A DNA stretch of 39,307 nt, from contig QWQG01000158.1 of assembly GCA_003670925.1 (NCBI GenBank), positions 1 to 39,307 on the forward strand, given 5' to 3'. Shown piece by piece: positions 7,800 to 15,765 of this stretch (positions are counted from its first letter, which is position 1; the number at the start of each line of letters is the position of its first letter). A model generated the notes under the pieces. The model had not been told where the DNA came from. It worked only from the letters and a program-made list of their open reading frames with translations, and did not search any database. The DNA is from Planctomycetota bacterium. GTDB lineage: Bacteria > Planctomycetota > Planctomycetia > Planctomycetales > Planctomycetaceae. Both the position numbers and the translations under genes were made by a program.

Positions 7800-9440
7800 A
7801 TGCTGATTGGTTATGTGAGTGACGAACGTTACGTGGCGCTGGCTGACGTCCTGATTGAATTTCGGTCGGAGGGGCAGATGCGTGCGATCGTGCGTTCAAC
7901 GCCGCGAGGTGCGGTCGAGGCTGACTTAGATGCCGGTAAGTATGAAGTCACACTCGTCAAACAGGGCTATGGATCGAAACACTCACAGATGACGGTTCAT
8001 GCCGATCGTCCGCATCAGTTTCGTCTGCTGACCGATGGACTGCTTGGATATGTCTGGCCACGATCCGTGAAATCCGGCGAGCGTTCCGAGTTTCGCGTCC
8101 ACGCGACAGAACCGTATCGATTGAGTCTCTGGCGTTACGGGTGGAAACGGGAATTCGTGAAACTGCTGGGTTGGTTTGACGAACACGGCCCGCGTGCCGT
8201 GATGCAGATTCTTCCGGATGGAGATTTTACTCAGACCGGTGTCGGCTGGAACAAAGTGGGTTACGGCAATAGTCCGCATCACACGCAGTTTGTTGTCGGA
8301 CCGGAACGATCGGGGCTGTATTACCTGCATGCCAAGAGTGAGCAGACGGGGACATTTTTTTCGTTTCCTTGGGTTGTTGCGCCCGCGAAACCTCAGGCGA
8401 AGATCGCCGTCCTCGCCTCGACCAATACGTGGCTGGCCTATAACAACTTTGGTGGTCGCAGTAACTACATCAATGCGAATTGCCTCCCAGATACGCCCAT
8501 TGTAAATGCGCGCCAGGATCTCATTCGCTACACGGGAGCAGGAGCGTTCAATGCGTGGGGATTTCAGGACGAGGAGTATCTGCCGCTTTCATTCGAGCGA
8601 CCGGAACCGGGAAATGTCGTGCGGGAGCATGAGGAAGTGACCGATCCGATCGCCGGGCGACTGCCCTGCGGCATGGCCCCGGCCGAGTGGCGGCTGCTCG
8701 GCTGGCTCGAACGTGAAGATTTTCAATACGACTATTACTCCGAATTGCATCTCCACAATGGCGCGCTTGATCTGGATCAGTACACCATCCTGATGATCAG
8801 CGTACATCCTGAATACTGGTCCCGTGAAATGTATCTGCGTGTCAAGGAGTGGGTCTGGCAGCGCGGCGGAAAACTGATCTATCTCGGTGGAAACGGCCTG
8901 AATTGCGAAGTCGAGTTTCTAGGTGAAGATGCACTGAGTTTTAAGACGCATCTTGCTCCGGTGAACGGCAGCGAACTAGGGATGCCTGATCCGAAGAACC
9001 CGGACTTCTACTGCGATAGTCGGATGGCGCGCACGCTGGAGTCTGAGGCGAATCTGCTGGGTGTCGTCTGTACGGATTCCGGAATTATGACGGCTGCACC
9101 GTATAAAGTGCTCAACGCCGATCACTGGGTCTTTGCGGGCACTGGTTTAAACAACGGTGATCTGTTTGGCGAAAAGAGTCTGCAGGAACGAATTCCGGGA
9201 GGTGCGTCTGGGCATGAGACCGACAAACGCAGCCCGCATTCTCCACCGGGTACAGAACTGCTCGCTAAAGGCACAAACCCCGACGACGGCGGTGCAGAAA
9301 TCGTGTGTTACGAGACACCGAGTGGCGGGGCCGTGTTCTCAGTAGGATCGATCACTTGGGTCCCGTGTGTTCTCATCGACGATGCTGTCTCACGAATCAC
9401 CGCGAATGTTATCGCTCGCTACCTGATGAAGGAGCAGTAA
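7800..9440 (+). CDS. N,N-dimethylformamidase large (beta) subunit-like protein
   Basis: A 546-residue protein. An N-terminal beta-sandwich of about 80 residues resembles carboxypeptidase-regulatory-like domains (AGKYEVTLVKQGY). It is followed by a region resembling the large subunit of N,N-dimethylformamidase (DmfA2 type), the iron enzyme that cleaves dimethylformamide to dimethylamine and formate. Recognisable stretches are NTWLAYNNFGGRSNY (about 219-233), YDYYSELHLHNG (about 304-315), ISVHPEYWSREM (about 326-337) and KLIYLGGNGLNCE (about 351-363). His and Glu of HPEYW, with conserved Tyr residues, fit what I recall of the iron site; the exact ligand assignment is inference. No small (alpha) subunit gene is adjacent. 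No signal peptide is seen. GAAAGGA precedes ATG 7800. Confidence 0.8.
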   Translation: MLIGYVSDERYVALADVLIEFRSEGQMRAIVRSTPRGAVEADLDAGKYEVTLVKQGYGSKHSQMTVHADRPHQFRLLTDGLLGYVWPRSVKSGERSEFRVHATEPYRLSLWRYGWKREFVKLLGWFDEHGPRAVMQILPDGDFTQTGVGWNKVGYGNSPHHTQFVVGPERSGLYYLHAKSEQTGTFFSFPWVVAPAKPQAKIAVLASTNTWLAYNNFGGRSNYINANCLPDTPIVNARQDLIRYTGAGAFNAWGFQDEEYLPLSFERPEPGNVVREHEEVTDPIAGRLPCGMAPAEWRLLGWLEREDFQYDYYSELHLHNGALDLDQYTILMISVHPEYWSREMYLRVKEWVWQRGGKLIYLGGNGLNCEVEFLGEDALSFKTHLAPVNGSELGMPDPKNPDFYCDSRMARTLESEANLLGVVCTDSGIMTAAPYKVLNADHWVFAGTGLNNGDLFGEKSLQERIPGGASGHETDKRSPHSPPGTELLAKGTNPDDGGAEIVCYETPSGGAVFSVGSITWVPCVLIDDAVSRITANVIARYLMKEQ

Positions 9441-9460
9441 TGAGGTACGTCGATCTGTAG

Positions 9461-9480
9461 CCGGATTCGCAAGAATCCGG
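9461..9480. repeat. Perfect short hairpin after the dimethylformamidase-like gene
   Basis: CCGGATTC (9461-9468), loop GCAA, GAATCCGG (9473-9480): an 8-base perfect stem with a GNRA-type tetraloop, 20 bases after the stop codon. There is no T tract, so it may protect mRNA ends or be a REP-like unit. Confidence 0.6.
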
Positions 9481-9575
9481 ATCTGTTAATTCCTGAGAAC
9501 TTCCACCCGACTGATCCCGCAGATATGTTTATCCCGTTTTGTGTGAATCAATTTTAATGGAATCACAACAGCATC

Positions 9576-10694
9576 ATGAAAATCACTCAGATCGAAGCCA
9601 TTCCGGTATGTGTTCCGCTCAAAACGGGAATGACGGCAAAGACGGCGCACGGCGAGCATGCGACGTCGCCTTTTGTGATTGTGCGCGTGCACACCGATCA
9701 AGGACTGACGGGCCTCGGTGAAGCCACGGTGACGGCCTTATGGAGCGGCGAGACTCAGGCCACGGCGATGGCTGTGCTTCGCGACTGCATCGAACCCGTA
9801 CTGCTGGGGCGAGATCCGCGTGACATCACCGCGATTCGCCGTGCGATGGAGTTCGCGGTCAAGCTCAATCCGTTCACTCGTGCCGCGGTTGAAATGGCAA
9901 TGTGGGATATCGCCGGGAAGGCAGTCGGGCTTCCGGTCTATCAGTTGTTGGGCGGAAAAGTTCGTGATCGAGTCCGCATCAAGCTGGTCGTATGGGCTCG
10001 CGATATCGCAGGATCTCGCCGCATGGCAGAACAGCATTTGGCCCTCGGAGTGACCTGCGTCAAAGTTAAAACGGGACTGGATCCTGTCACTGACATTGCG
10101 CGCGTCAGGGCCGTGCGGGAAGTCTGCGGTCCCGACATTCCCGTGACAATTGACGCAAACTGTGGATGGACCATTCAACAGGCGCACTACTGTCTGCGCG
10201 AACTTCAAGATGTGAATTTGTTGCTCGCAGAGCAACCGATTCCGCCCGGTGATCATGCGGCTATGGCGGAACTTCGGCGCGCGACATCGACGCCTCTGAT
10301 GGCAGACGAAAGCATTTTCACGCTGCAGGATGCATGGCTCCTCGCAAATCACCGCGCGGTGGATGTGTTCAGCATTTATCCCGGGAAGCATGGAGGGATC
10401 GCTGCCACGGGCGATATCGTGGCCATCGCGCGAGCCGCCGGACTTCGCTGCACCATTGGCAGTAATCTGGAACTGGGAGTGGGCACCGCCGCGATGCTGC
10501 ATGTGGCCGCAGCATTTCCGGAAGTAGACGTCGATGCATTTCCGGCTGACACAATCGGGCCGTTGTATCATGACACAGATCTGCTCACTCAGCCGTTGAA
10601 TCTGGGACCTCCGTCGGCGATCGTGCCTGATGGTCCGGGACTCGGAGTTGAACTGGATGAAAAGCTGCTGCAGCGATACCGGGTCGACCGCTGA
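9576..10694 (+). CDS. Mandelate racemase/muconate lactonizing enzyme family protein (enolase superfamily)
   Basis: A 372-residue enolase-superfamily enzyme. The N-terminal capping domain (about 1-120) includes ITQIEAIPVCVPLK and GLTGLGEATVT. The barrel carries the MLE-type active site: CVKVKTG with Lys163 and Lys165, metal ligands Asp193 (TIDANCGW), Glu219 (LLAEQP) and Asp244 (MADES), and Lys271 (YPGKHGG) at the end of the sixth strand. The KxK plus opposite Lys pattern is that of the muconate-cycloisomerase and dipeptide-epimerase subgroups rather than mandelate racemase, which uses a His-Asp dyad. These enzymes abstract an alpha proton of a carboxylate and catalyse cycloisomerisation, epimerisation or dehydration; the substrate is not predictable. 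It is flanked by the dimethylformamidase homologue and an MFS transporter. Confidence 0.92.
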   Translation: MKITQIEAIPVCVPLKTGMTAKTAHGEHATSPFVIVRVHTDQGLTGLGEATVTALWSGETQATAMAVLRDCIEPVLLGRDPRDITAIRRAMEFAVKLNPFTRAAVEMAMWDIAGKAVGLPVYQLLGGKVRDRVRIKLVVWARDIAGSRRMAEQHLALGVTCVKVKTGLDPVTDIARVRAVREVCGPDIPVTIDANCGWTIQQAHYCLRELQDVNLLLAEQPIPPGDHAAMAELRRATSTPLMADESIFTLQDAWLLANHRAVDVFSIYPGKHGGIAATGDIVAIARAAGLRCTIGSNLELGVGTAAMLHVAAAFPEVDVDAFPADTIGPLYHDTDLLTQPLNLGPPSAIVPDGPGLGVELDEKLLQRYRVDR

Positions 10695-10751
10695 ATCAGG
10701 TTCGACACTTCCATTTCAGAGTTTTATACTCCACGCGGGCAAGATGGAGAG

Positions 10752-10840
10752 AATTGGCGAGCGGCATCCGTCACCTTGCCGTTACAAAAACGAGGTACCA
10801 GAGGGCTGACGCCGCTCCGCTCGCCGGAATCATTTCTGGC
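10752..10840 (+). repeat. Dispersed 89-base repeat, copy A
   Basis: This copy aligns without gaps to the reverse complement of 19784-19872, with about 15 mismatches over 89 positions (about 83% identical). The unit is built of nested inverted repeats. The outer pair is of the type GGCGAGCGG ... CCGCTCGCC and the inner pair centres on the G-G-T-A-C core. It lies between the enolase-superfamily gene and the transporter gene. Confidence 0.8.
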
Positions 10841-10905
10841 CGCGCGAACTATATATTCACTGCCAACAATATTCACTGCCAACATCTTCAGCGAAGGATC
10901 ATGTT

Positions 10906-12303
10906 ATGCCGCAGCCGCCGGACAGCGACGCATCCGACAATCCTTCGACAGCACACGACCAGCAGGAATTCAACCCCTATGCCGCTCAATGGCCTGTCGA
11001 TGATGATGGGATGGCTGCCTCCTCGACGATGACCAGAGCTCGTTTCAAAGTGCTTGGCATGCTCTGCTTGTTGTCCGGCGTTCTCTATCTAGATCGCATC
11101 TGTATTTCAGCTGCTGTCGATTCTATCCAGACTGATCTGAAGATCTCAAACACGCAGACCAGCTATGTGCTGATGGCGTTTACGCTGGCATACGGACTGT
11201 TTGAAATTCCCACCGGTCGCTGGGGAGATCGATTGGGAGCTCGACGAGTGCTCACGAGAATTTCTCTGTGGTGGTCAGCGTTTACGGCGTTAACAGGGGC
11301 CTGCACGGGGTTCTGGATGCTCGTGGGAGTCCGATTCATGTTCGGGGCTGGCGAAGCAGGTGCGTTCCCCAATGTGGCCCGCGTCATGTCACGCTGGTTT
11401 CCCGACCACGAACGCGGGCGTGCTCAGGGAGTGCTCCTCGCGGCGTCCCAAGTTGGAGGTGCATTGGCGCCGTTTCTGGCGGCGATGCTGATTCAGGAAA
11501 TCGGATGGCGCTGGACGTTTGTGGCGTTCGGAAGTGTTGGGGCCGTTTGGGCTGCAGGATTCTACGTCTGGTTTCGTGATGACCCGGCAGATCATGAAGC
11601 GGCGAACGCGGCGGAAGTCGCATACATCGGACGTGGTGCTTCGGCTTCCAATGTGCATGCGCAAATTCCCTGGGCTCTTGTGGCGGGAAATCCGAGTATC
11701 TGGTTTCTGAGCTTGATCATGGCCTGCGGTTCCTTCAACAGCTACATCTACTTCTCTTGGTTCCCCAAGTATCTGAAGTCAGGGCGAGGCGTTGAAGTGA
11801 CGGAAGCCGGGCTGATGGCGTCGATGGTCTTGGCCTTTTCGGCAGCGGGAACTCTGGCGGGAGGTTACCTCCTGGACTGGTTTGCCTCGCGCGGCGGGAT
11901 CGGCAGAAAACGTCTGCTAGGAGCCTGCTCATTCTTTCTCGCGTCCGCCATGCTAGGGTGTGGTCTGCTTTCCGGCAATCCGTGGCTTGCGGCCTTTTTC
12001 GCAGCCCTATCCTGTTTTGCCACTCAGGCCACCCAACCGCTGTGGTGGACGTGCTCGATCGGCATCAGCGGAAAACACATCGGCGCACTGTTTGGATTGA
12101 TGAACTCGGTCGGTGTCTTTGGTGCATTAAGCTCGCAATACTTGGTCGGAAAACTCGCCGACCTGCTGGGCGCAAGAGGATTCACTGGACGGGCTCAGTG
12201 GGATCCTATTTTCTACATCAACATGGGTGTTCTGATTGTCGCCGGACTTCTCTGGTCTTCGTTCGTATTCAAAACCGTCGAGGAACGCGATGCCGATCAT
12301 TGA
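10906..12303 (+). CDS. MFS transporter, probably anion:cation symporter (ACS) type
   Basis: A 465-residue major facilitator with about 12 helices. A cytoplasmic N-terminal extension of about 45 residues contains FNPYAAQW, an NPY-type motif often seen near the N-terminus of planctomycete membrane proteins. Family features are LYLDRICISAA at the end of helix 1, GRWGDRLGARRVL (MFS motif A, between helices 2 and 3), FGAGEAGAFPNVARVMSRWFPDHERGRA (helix 4 and loop, typical of organic-anion and sugar-acid ACS transporters) and GFYVWFRDDPADH after helix 6. Family knowledge suggests proton- or sodium-linked uptake of a carboxylate or sugar acid. Placement after a catabolic gene run fits uptake of its substrate. 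Its last 14 bases overlap a second start codon at 12290. An alternative start is Met37 (11014). Confidence 0.9.
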   Translation: MPQPPDSDASDNPSTAHDQQEFNPYAAQWPVDDDGMAASSTMTRARFKVLGMLCLLSGVLYLDRICISAAVDSIQTDLKISNTQTSYVLMAFTLAYGLFEIPTGRWGDRLGARRVLTRISLWWSAFTALTGACTGFWMLVGVRFMFGAGEAGAFPNVARVMSRWFPDHERGRAQGVLLAASQVGGALAPFLAAMLIQEIGWRWTFVAFGSVGAVWAAGFYVWFRDDPADHEAANAAEVAYIGRGASASNVHAQIPWALVAGNPSIWFLSLIMACGSFNSYIYFSWFPKYLKSGRGVEVTEAGLMASMVLAFSAAGTLAGGYLLDWFASRGGIGRKRLLGACSFFLASAMLGCGLLSGNPWLAAFFAALSCFATQATQPLWWTCSIGISGKHIGALFGLMNSVGVFGALSSQYLVGKLADLLGARGFTGRAQWDPIFYINMGVLIVAGLLWSSFVFKTVEERDADH

Positions 12304-12616
12304 TGTCCACAGCCGTTCCAGTGCCCTGTCTCTAACGCTGATTGACGATCCGATGTACAACGCACATCGAATGCGGCTACTGCCAGACTCCACAGACTGG
12401 TCCATCTATTCTCCGAATGTTCCGATCTTCCGTTCCGACGATGGTACTAAACTTTCTGAGTCTTGGCAGTTGAGCTTTATCACATGCGCTGCTCCGTATG
12501 CTCCCGAAATCGGCCAACCTGCGTCCGGTGAACTTCTGCAAGTTCGCATTCATCGGGTACTGGCGATCGCACGAGCGTCCGGTTCATGCAAGATTACGCC
12601 GAAAACCGGGTGCTAG
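12290..12616 (+). pseudogene. Chimeric remnant: start of a lost gene fused to a microbial poly(ADP-ribose) glycohydrolase fragment
   Basis: The frame begins at ATG 12290, overlapping the transporter end by 14 bases as in a coupled operon gene. The first residues MPIIDVHS are the typical beginning of an amidohydrolase (D-x-H metal motif). From about 12312 the text changes to RSSALSLTL, then IYSPNVPIFRSDDG, LSFITCAAP and RVLAIARA. These are successive conserved segments of the bacterial-type PARG family (TIGR02452). The N-terminal macro-domain part with the catalytic Gly-Gly-Gly and Gln-Glu-Glu loop is absent, and the C-terminal part is lost after about 12582. At 108 residues it is a non-functional remnant. 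The amidohydrolase reading of the first eight codons is an inference from a short match. Confidence 0.65.
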
Positions 12617-13815
12617 CGCACAATGCCACACACTTTGGTTTCTCAGGTTGGGTTTGTTGTGGTTTCTGTTCTTGTTTTTGATTTTCGAGCTTCATGAACT
12701 TGGTGGATTTTTGTCGTCGCGGGTGAGCCTTGCGTTTGTAGCTTGGATCGGGGCGGTTTGGTAGTTCGCCTTTCGCTGCGATTTGAAGAGCATCGTTGTA
12801 GCGGGTCTGCCATTCTGACAACGAACACGGTGGCTGGTTCAGAAGGAAACTTCGAAATGTGTACCACACCTCTTTGAAGCTCAGACGACGCGGAGCCAGC
12901 TTCGCGACTTCTGCCGCCTGACGACGAAACTGGATCACAAGGTTGTAAGCCACCACCGACGTCAGCAACTCTTTCTTCATCATGTCCACACTGCGACACC
13001 TCAGATTCTCAAGAGACAGACTCACTTTCAGATCGCGAATATCATGTTCCACATCATAACGTCGTGACAAAACTCAGCCGCATGTTCGGCACTGATTCCC
13101 AACGTTGTCACAAGGTACAGCGTCTCGCCGTTATCGAGTTCGACCTCATGCAGAAACACGTCCACGCTGGCATCAGTCGGAAGATCACCGACTTCGGCGG
13201 TATGCGTTTGGCAAGGCTGCGAGCCAGTCTTGCTTCGGACGTATTGCCGTCGCCGTACATCGCGCCCACTTCAGGAGGCAGCGCGGCACCGCTCTGAAGT
13301 TCATGCGCGACCAGCATCAGCATTACTGGCCAGACTGTTTCTCCGTGCTGATTGACGGCCGGCGGAAAGACTTTTCGCAGCTCGCTGGTCGGGCTGAGCG
13401 TCATCGGAGTGCCGTCAATGTTGAAGGCTCGCAGATCGCCGAACCAAGACGGTGTCTGCTGAACGAAGGATTCGCAGACACGGCTGGCAAAAAGTTCGAC
13501 GACTTCCAGTGGCAAGCCTTGTCTCGCCCCGCTGTAGGCTCCGGACTTTTGGGAGAGCGTCATTTCCCGCACACGTTTGTTATCAGGCAGCAGTTGCCGA
13601 CTGTTGCTCAGCACATCTTTGACAACTTCGATATTTGTTTTGCCTTTTCCAAGTCTCTGCAGAATGAGCATCCAGATGGTGATGCTTGCCGTGTAAACCG
13701 TGGCAGGTCCGGTAGGTGCCAGCAGTTCCAGCTCTTCGTCCGGGATGATGGCTCTGAGCATTTCGATGGCCGCCGTCAGCTCAGAGTCCGAGAACATGCA
13801 TTCCTTTTCAGCCAT
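12594..13815 (-). pseudogene. IS4-type transposase, frameshifted and internally deleted
   Basis: The coding start is ATG at 13815 (MAEKECMFSDSEL). The frame runs through FNIDGTPMTLSP, which holds the first catalytic Asp, to about 13180. There KSV joins directly to DLPTDASVDVFLHEVELDNG in another frame, suggesting loss of the segment that should hold the second catalytic Asp. A second frame change near 13065-13075 leads to SRRYDVEHDIRDLK, which matches the IS4 Y-R-E-K signature with the catalytic Glu retained and the initial Tyr changed to Leu. The rest (KELLTSVVAYNLVIQFRRQAAE) is typical of planctomycete IS4 transposases. The last residues are Lys/Gln-rich and the stop is at 12594. It cannot make an active enzyme. 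Confidence 0.8.
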
Positions 13816-13925
13816 GATTTGACACCTGACATTAAGGCAGCTGGTCCACGTTTTTCTCGCGGCCGGCGCAAATGTCCCGCCAAAAATCGCCTTTCTGAAA
13901 TCTATTTCCAAAGTGAGTACGATTG
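12594..13925 (-). mobile_element. Decayed IS4-family insertion sequence
   Basis: The element contains the broken transposase gene. Candidate terminal inverted repeats are CAATGCCACACACTTTGG (12621-12638) and the reverse complement of 13908-13925, matching at about 14 of 18 positions with the strongest identity in CACTTTGG. If these are the true ends, the last codons of the transposase frame run into flanking DNA. No convincing target duplication is visible. The right end directly abuts a truncated copy of the dispersed repeat and the left end abuts the PARG remnant, so the region has been rearranged. Confidence 0.7.
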
Positions 13926-13950
13926 GGCTGACGTCACTCCGCTCGCCGGA
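13925..13950 (+). repeat. Truncated copy of the dispersed repeat at the IS right end
   Basis: These bases match the 3' half of copy A (10804-10829 region) with two or three differences, ending in CCGCTCGCCGGA-type sequence. The 5' half of the unit is missing exactly where the IS remnant begins. Confidence 0.6.
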
Positions 13951-14054
13951 TTGAAGATCGGGATTTTGGATGGCTGGATTCGCTGGTCTTGTTATCCTTC
14001 ACGGCGTAAAAATCGCAGCATCGCTTGGCAATGATTCCGCACAATCGAGAGTTT

Positions 14055-14621
14055 ATGATGAGCACTGGACGAAAAATCGACTTCATCTCCGTAGAAGATT
14101 ATCTTACTGGCGAGCAGCAATCTTTGGTGAAACGTGAATACATGCTGGAGATGCTTGAAGCGAGGAATGCGCACAATATTGTTGCTAGCAATGCGCTGCG
14201 GTTACTTTTCAGTCAACATCAAGGCAAGCCGTGTCATGGGTTCAATTCGGATACGAAGATGCGAGTGCGAATGTCGAATGAGACGCGTTTCTCTTATTCC
14301 GATGTCTCGGTGTTCTGCCGCCCGAATCCTCAGAGCGATGTGTTTCAGGATCTGCCGAGCGTGATTGTTGAAATGTTTCCTGAGAGTCCCCGACGAAGCG
14401 ATGATGGCGAAAAACGTGAAACGTATCTGACCATGCCAAGTCTGACACACTACATTCTTCTGGCACAGTCGGCGGTTGGAGCTGTCGTGTACGAACGCGG
14501 GTCGGCTGGCTTGGAACGTCGTGTGCTGACAGAGCTGACGGACAGTATTCCACTGCTGGAATTGAACATCAGTTTGTCCTTGGCCGCTGTTTACGACGGC
14601 ATCGAATTCAGTGACGAGTGA
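14055..14621 (+). CDS. Uma2 family protein (PD-(D/E)XK-like fold, DUF820)
   Basis: A 188-residue protein with the Uma2/DUF820 architecture. It has ISVEDYLTGEQ at the N-terminus, REYMLEMLEARNAHNIVASNALRLL (about 27-51) and TKMRVRM. The nuclease-like core follows: FSYSDVSVFC (about 79-88, candidate catalytic Asp) and VIVEMFPES (about 101-109, candidate Glu). The usual V-E-V-L-S-x-S-T is modified, and the Lys position is occupied by EKRETYLTMPSLTHYILL. Uma2 proteins are abundant in planctomycetes and cyanobacteria and are thought to be nuclease-fold proteins; their role is unclear. The tandem ATG at 14055/14058 is preferred over an upstream TTG at 14025. It lies just beyond the IS scar and has no evident operon partner. 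Confidence 0.8.
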   Translation: MMSTGRKIDFISVEDYLTGEQQSLVKREYMLEMLEARNAHNIVASNALRLLFSQHQGKPCHGFNSDTKMRVRMSNETRFSYSDVSVFCRPNPQSDVFQDLPSVIVEMFPESPRRSDDGEKRETYLTMPSLTHYILLAQSAVGAVVYERGSAGLERRVLTELTDSIPLLELNISLSLAAVYDGIEFSDE

Positions 14622-14757
14622 CGTATTTGTTGGAGTCTTGGCGTAAGTCGGTCTTATTTTCGTAGGATCTGCGGCGTTAGCAGAACACACTTTTTCAGAA
14701 GTTTTCCTAGGGTGCGTTGCACGCCGCTGGATACAACGTACGACGAAATCCTTCCCG

Positions 14758-15483
14758 ATGAAAATCTCTGACGAACAGTTGGAACGAAAGCGACTGCAGG
14801 CCGAAAACACGGAACTGGCAACTCTGGCTGGCGGTTTGGCGCATGAGATTCGTAATCCGTTATCGACGATTGGAATGAATCTGGAGTTGCTGGCAGAGGA
14901 AATGGAAGGCGATGAGTCGCAGCGCGCGCGGCGCATGCTGCGGCGAATTTCCAGCCTTCAGGGGGAATGCCGGAACCTCGAAGAAATCCTGAATGCCTTC
15001 CTGCAATTCGCCCGTGCGGGTGAATTGAATCTGGAAGAAGGCAATCTCAACACGATCTTAACTGATTATGTAGGTTTTCTTCAGCCGCAGGCGAATAGCA
15101 TGGAGGTCGAGTTGCGTCCCCATCTCGACACAGATCTCCCGATCGTGATGTTGGATCGATCATTGATGCGTCAGGCTTTGGTGAATCTATGCCGGAATGC
15201 GATCGAAGCAATGCCGCACGGGGGCTCCATCGATTTGCTCACCCGAACCCGGGGTGATCAGGTTGTGCTGGAAATTATCGATACGGGGAAGGGCATGGAC
15301 GAGAATACCCGCGCTCAAATGTTTCAGGCGTTTTTTTCGACCCGTTCTGGTGGCAGCGGCCTCGGACTGCCGACGGTTCGTCGCATCGTCGAAGCACACC
15401 ATGGGCAGATCGTCTGTGACAGTGAACCTGGCAAGGGAACTCGTTTCACGATCAGCCTTCCTGTGCAGGGCGCGCCGTGTTGA
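14758..15483 (+). CDS. Soluble histidine kinase without sensor domain
   Basis: A 241-residue NtrB-like kinase core. The dimerisation and phosphoacceptor helix carries GGLAHEIRNPLSTI with His29. The ATPase domain has the N box LVNLCRNAIEAMP (Asn147), the G1 box DTGKGM (175-180), an F-box-like AFFSTRSGG and the G2 box GSGLGLP (199-205). All catalytic motifs are intact. Only a short helical stretch of about 20 residues precedes the His box, so there is no PAS, GAF or membrane sensor. The frame upstream of ATG 14758 is open only to 14644 and offers no start, so the short form is real or the result of a lost 5' part. No response regulator gene follows. Confidence 0.88.
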   Translation: MKISDEQLERKRLQAENTELATLAGGLAHEIRNPLSTIGMNLELLAEEMEGDESQRARRMLRRISSLQGECRNLEEILNAFLQFARAGELNLEEGNLNTILTDYVGFLQPQANSMEVELRPHLDTDLPIVMLDRSLMRQALVNLCRNAIEAMPHGGSIDLLTRTRGDQVVLEIIDTGKGMDENTRAQMFQAFFSTRSGGSGLGLPTVRRIVEAHHGQIVCDSEPGKGTRFTISLPVQGAPC

Positions 15484-15765
15484 AAGTTTGCCAGCGTGGA
15501 AAGGCGTGCAAGAACTTTGCGGACTCGCGTATTTCCAGCTCACAGGCCTCATGTTTCAGTGGCAAACGCCAGTGCCGCAAGCGGCAGATAGCCATCAGGA
15601 GACGTTTGGTTTTTATCGACGCGACGAGCCGATTGAACCGTTACAACTCAACAGTGCGTCTGACGGCATTTGCGGGCTGTTACTTTGAGCGGAATTGGCA
15701 ACCGTGTATGCTCAATGTTCGAGAGACTTGTTAGCGAGTTCTTAAATTACTGAAAGAGGAAAGCA
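15484..15765. other. Intergenic stretch after the histidine kinase
   Basis: About 280 bases with no recognisable gene. A frame here (15477-15734) is Arg/Cys/Ser-rich without motifs. The position where a cognate response regulator would be expected is empty. GAGGAAAGC just before 15766 is the ribosome binding site of the next gene. Confidence 0.4.

Noticed and set aside
9738-10571. 277-codon minus-strand frame opposite the enolase-superfamily gene
   Set aside because: It is a His/Arg/Cys-rich translation without family features; the opposite strand has a complete active site.
12594-13950. Target-site duplication around the IS4 element (GCTAGCGCA against GCTGACGTCA)
   Set aside because: The two flanks differ at several positions and the right one belongs to a dispersed repeat, so this is not evidence of a duplication.
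13105-14034. 309-codon plus-strand frame over the IS region
   Set aside because: It is the antisense of the transposase gene; its composition is unnatural and it ends in the repeat.
15477-15734. 85-codon frame after the histidine kinase, considered as a possible response regulator remnant
   Set aside because: No receiver Asp pocket or helix-turn-helix is visible, and the composition is that of a chance frame.
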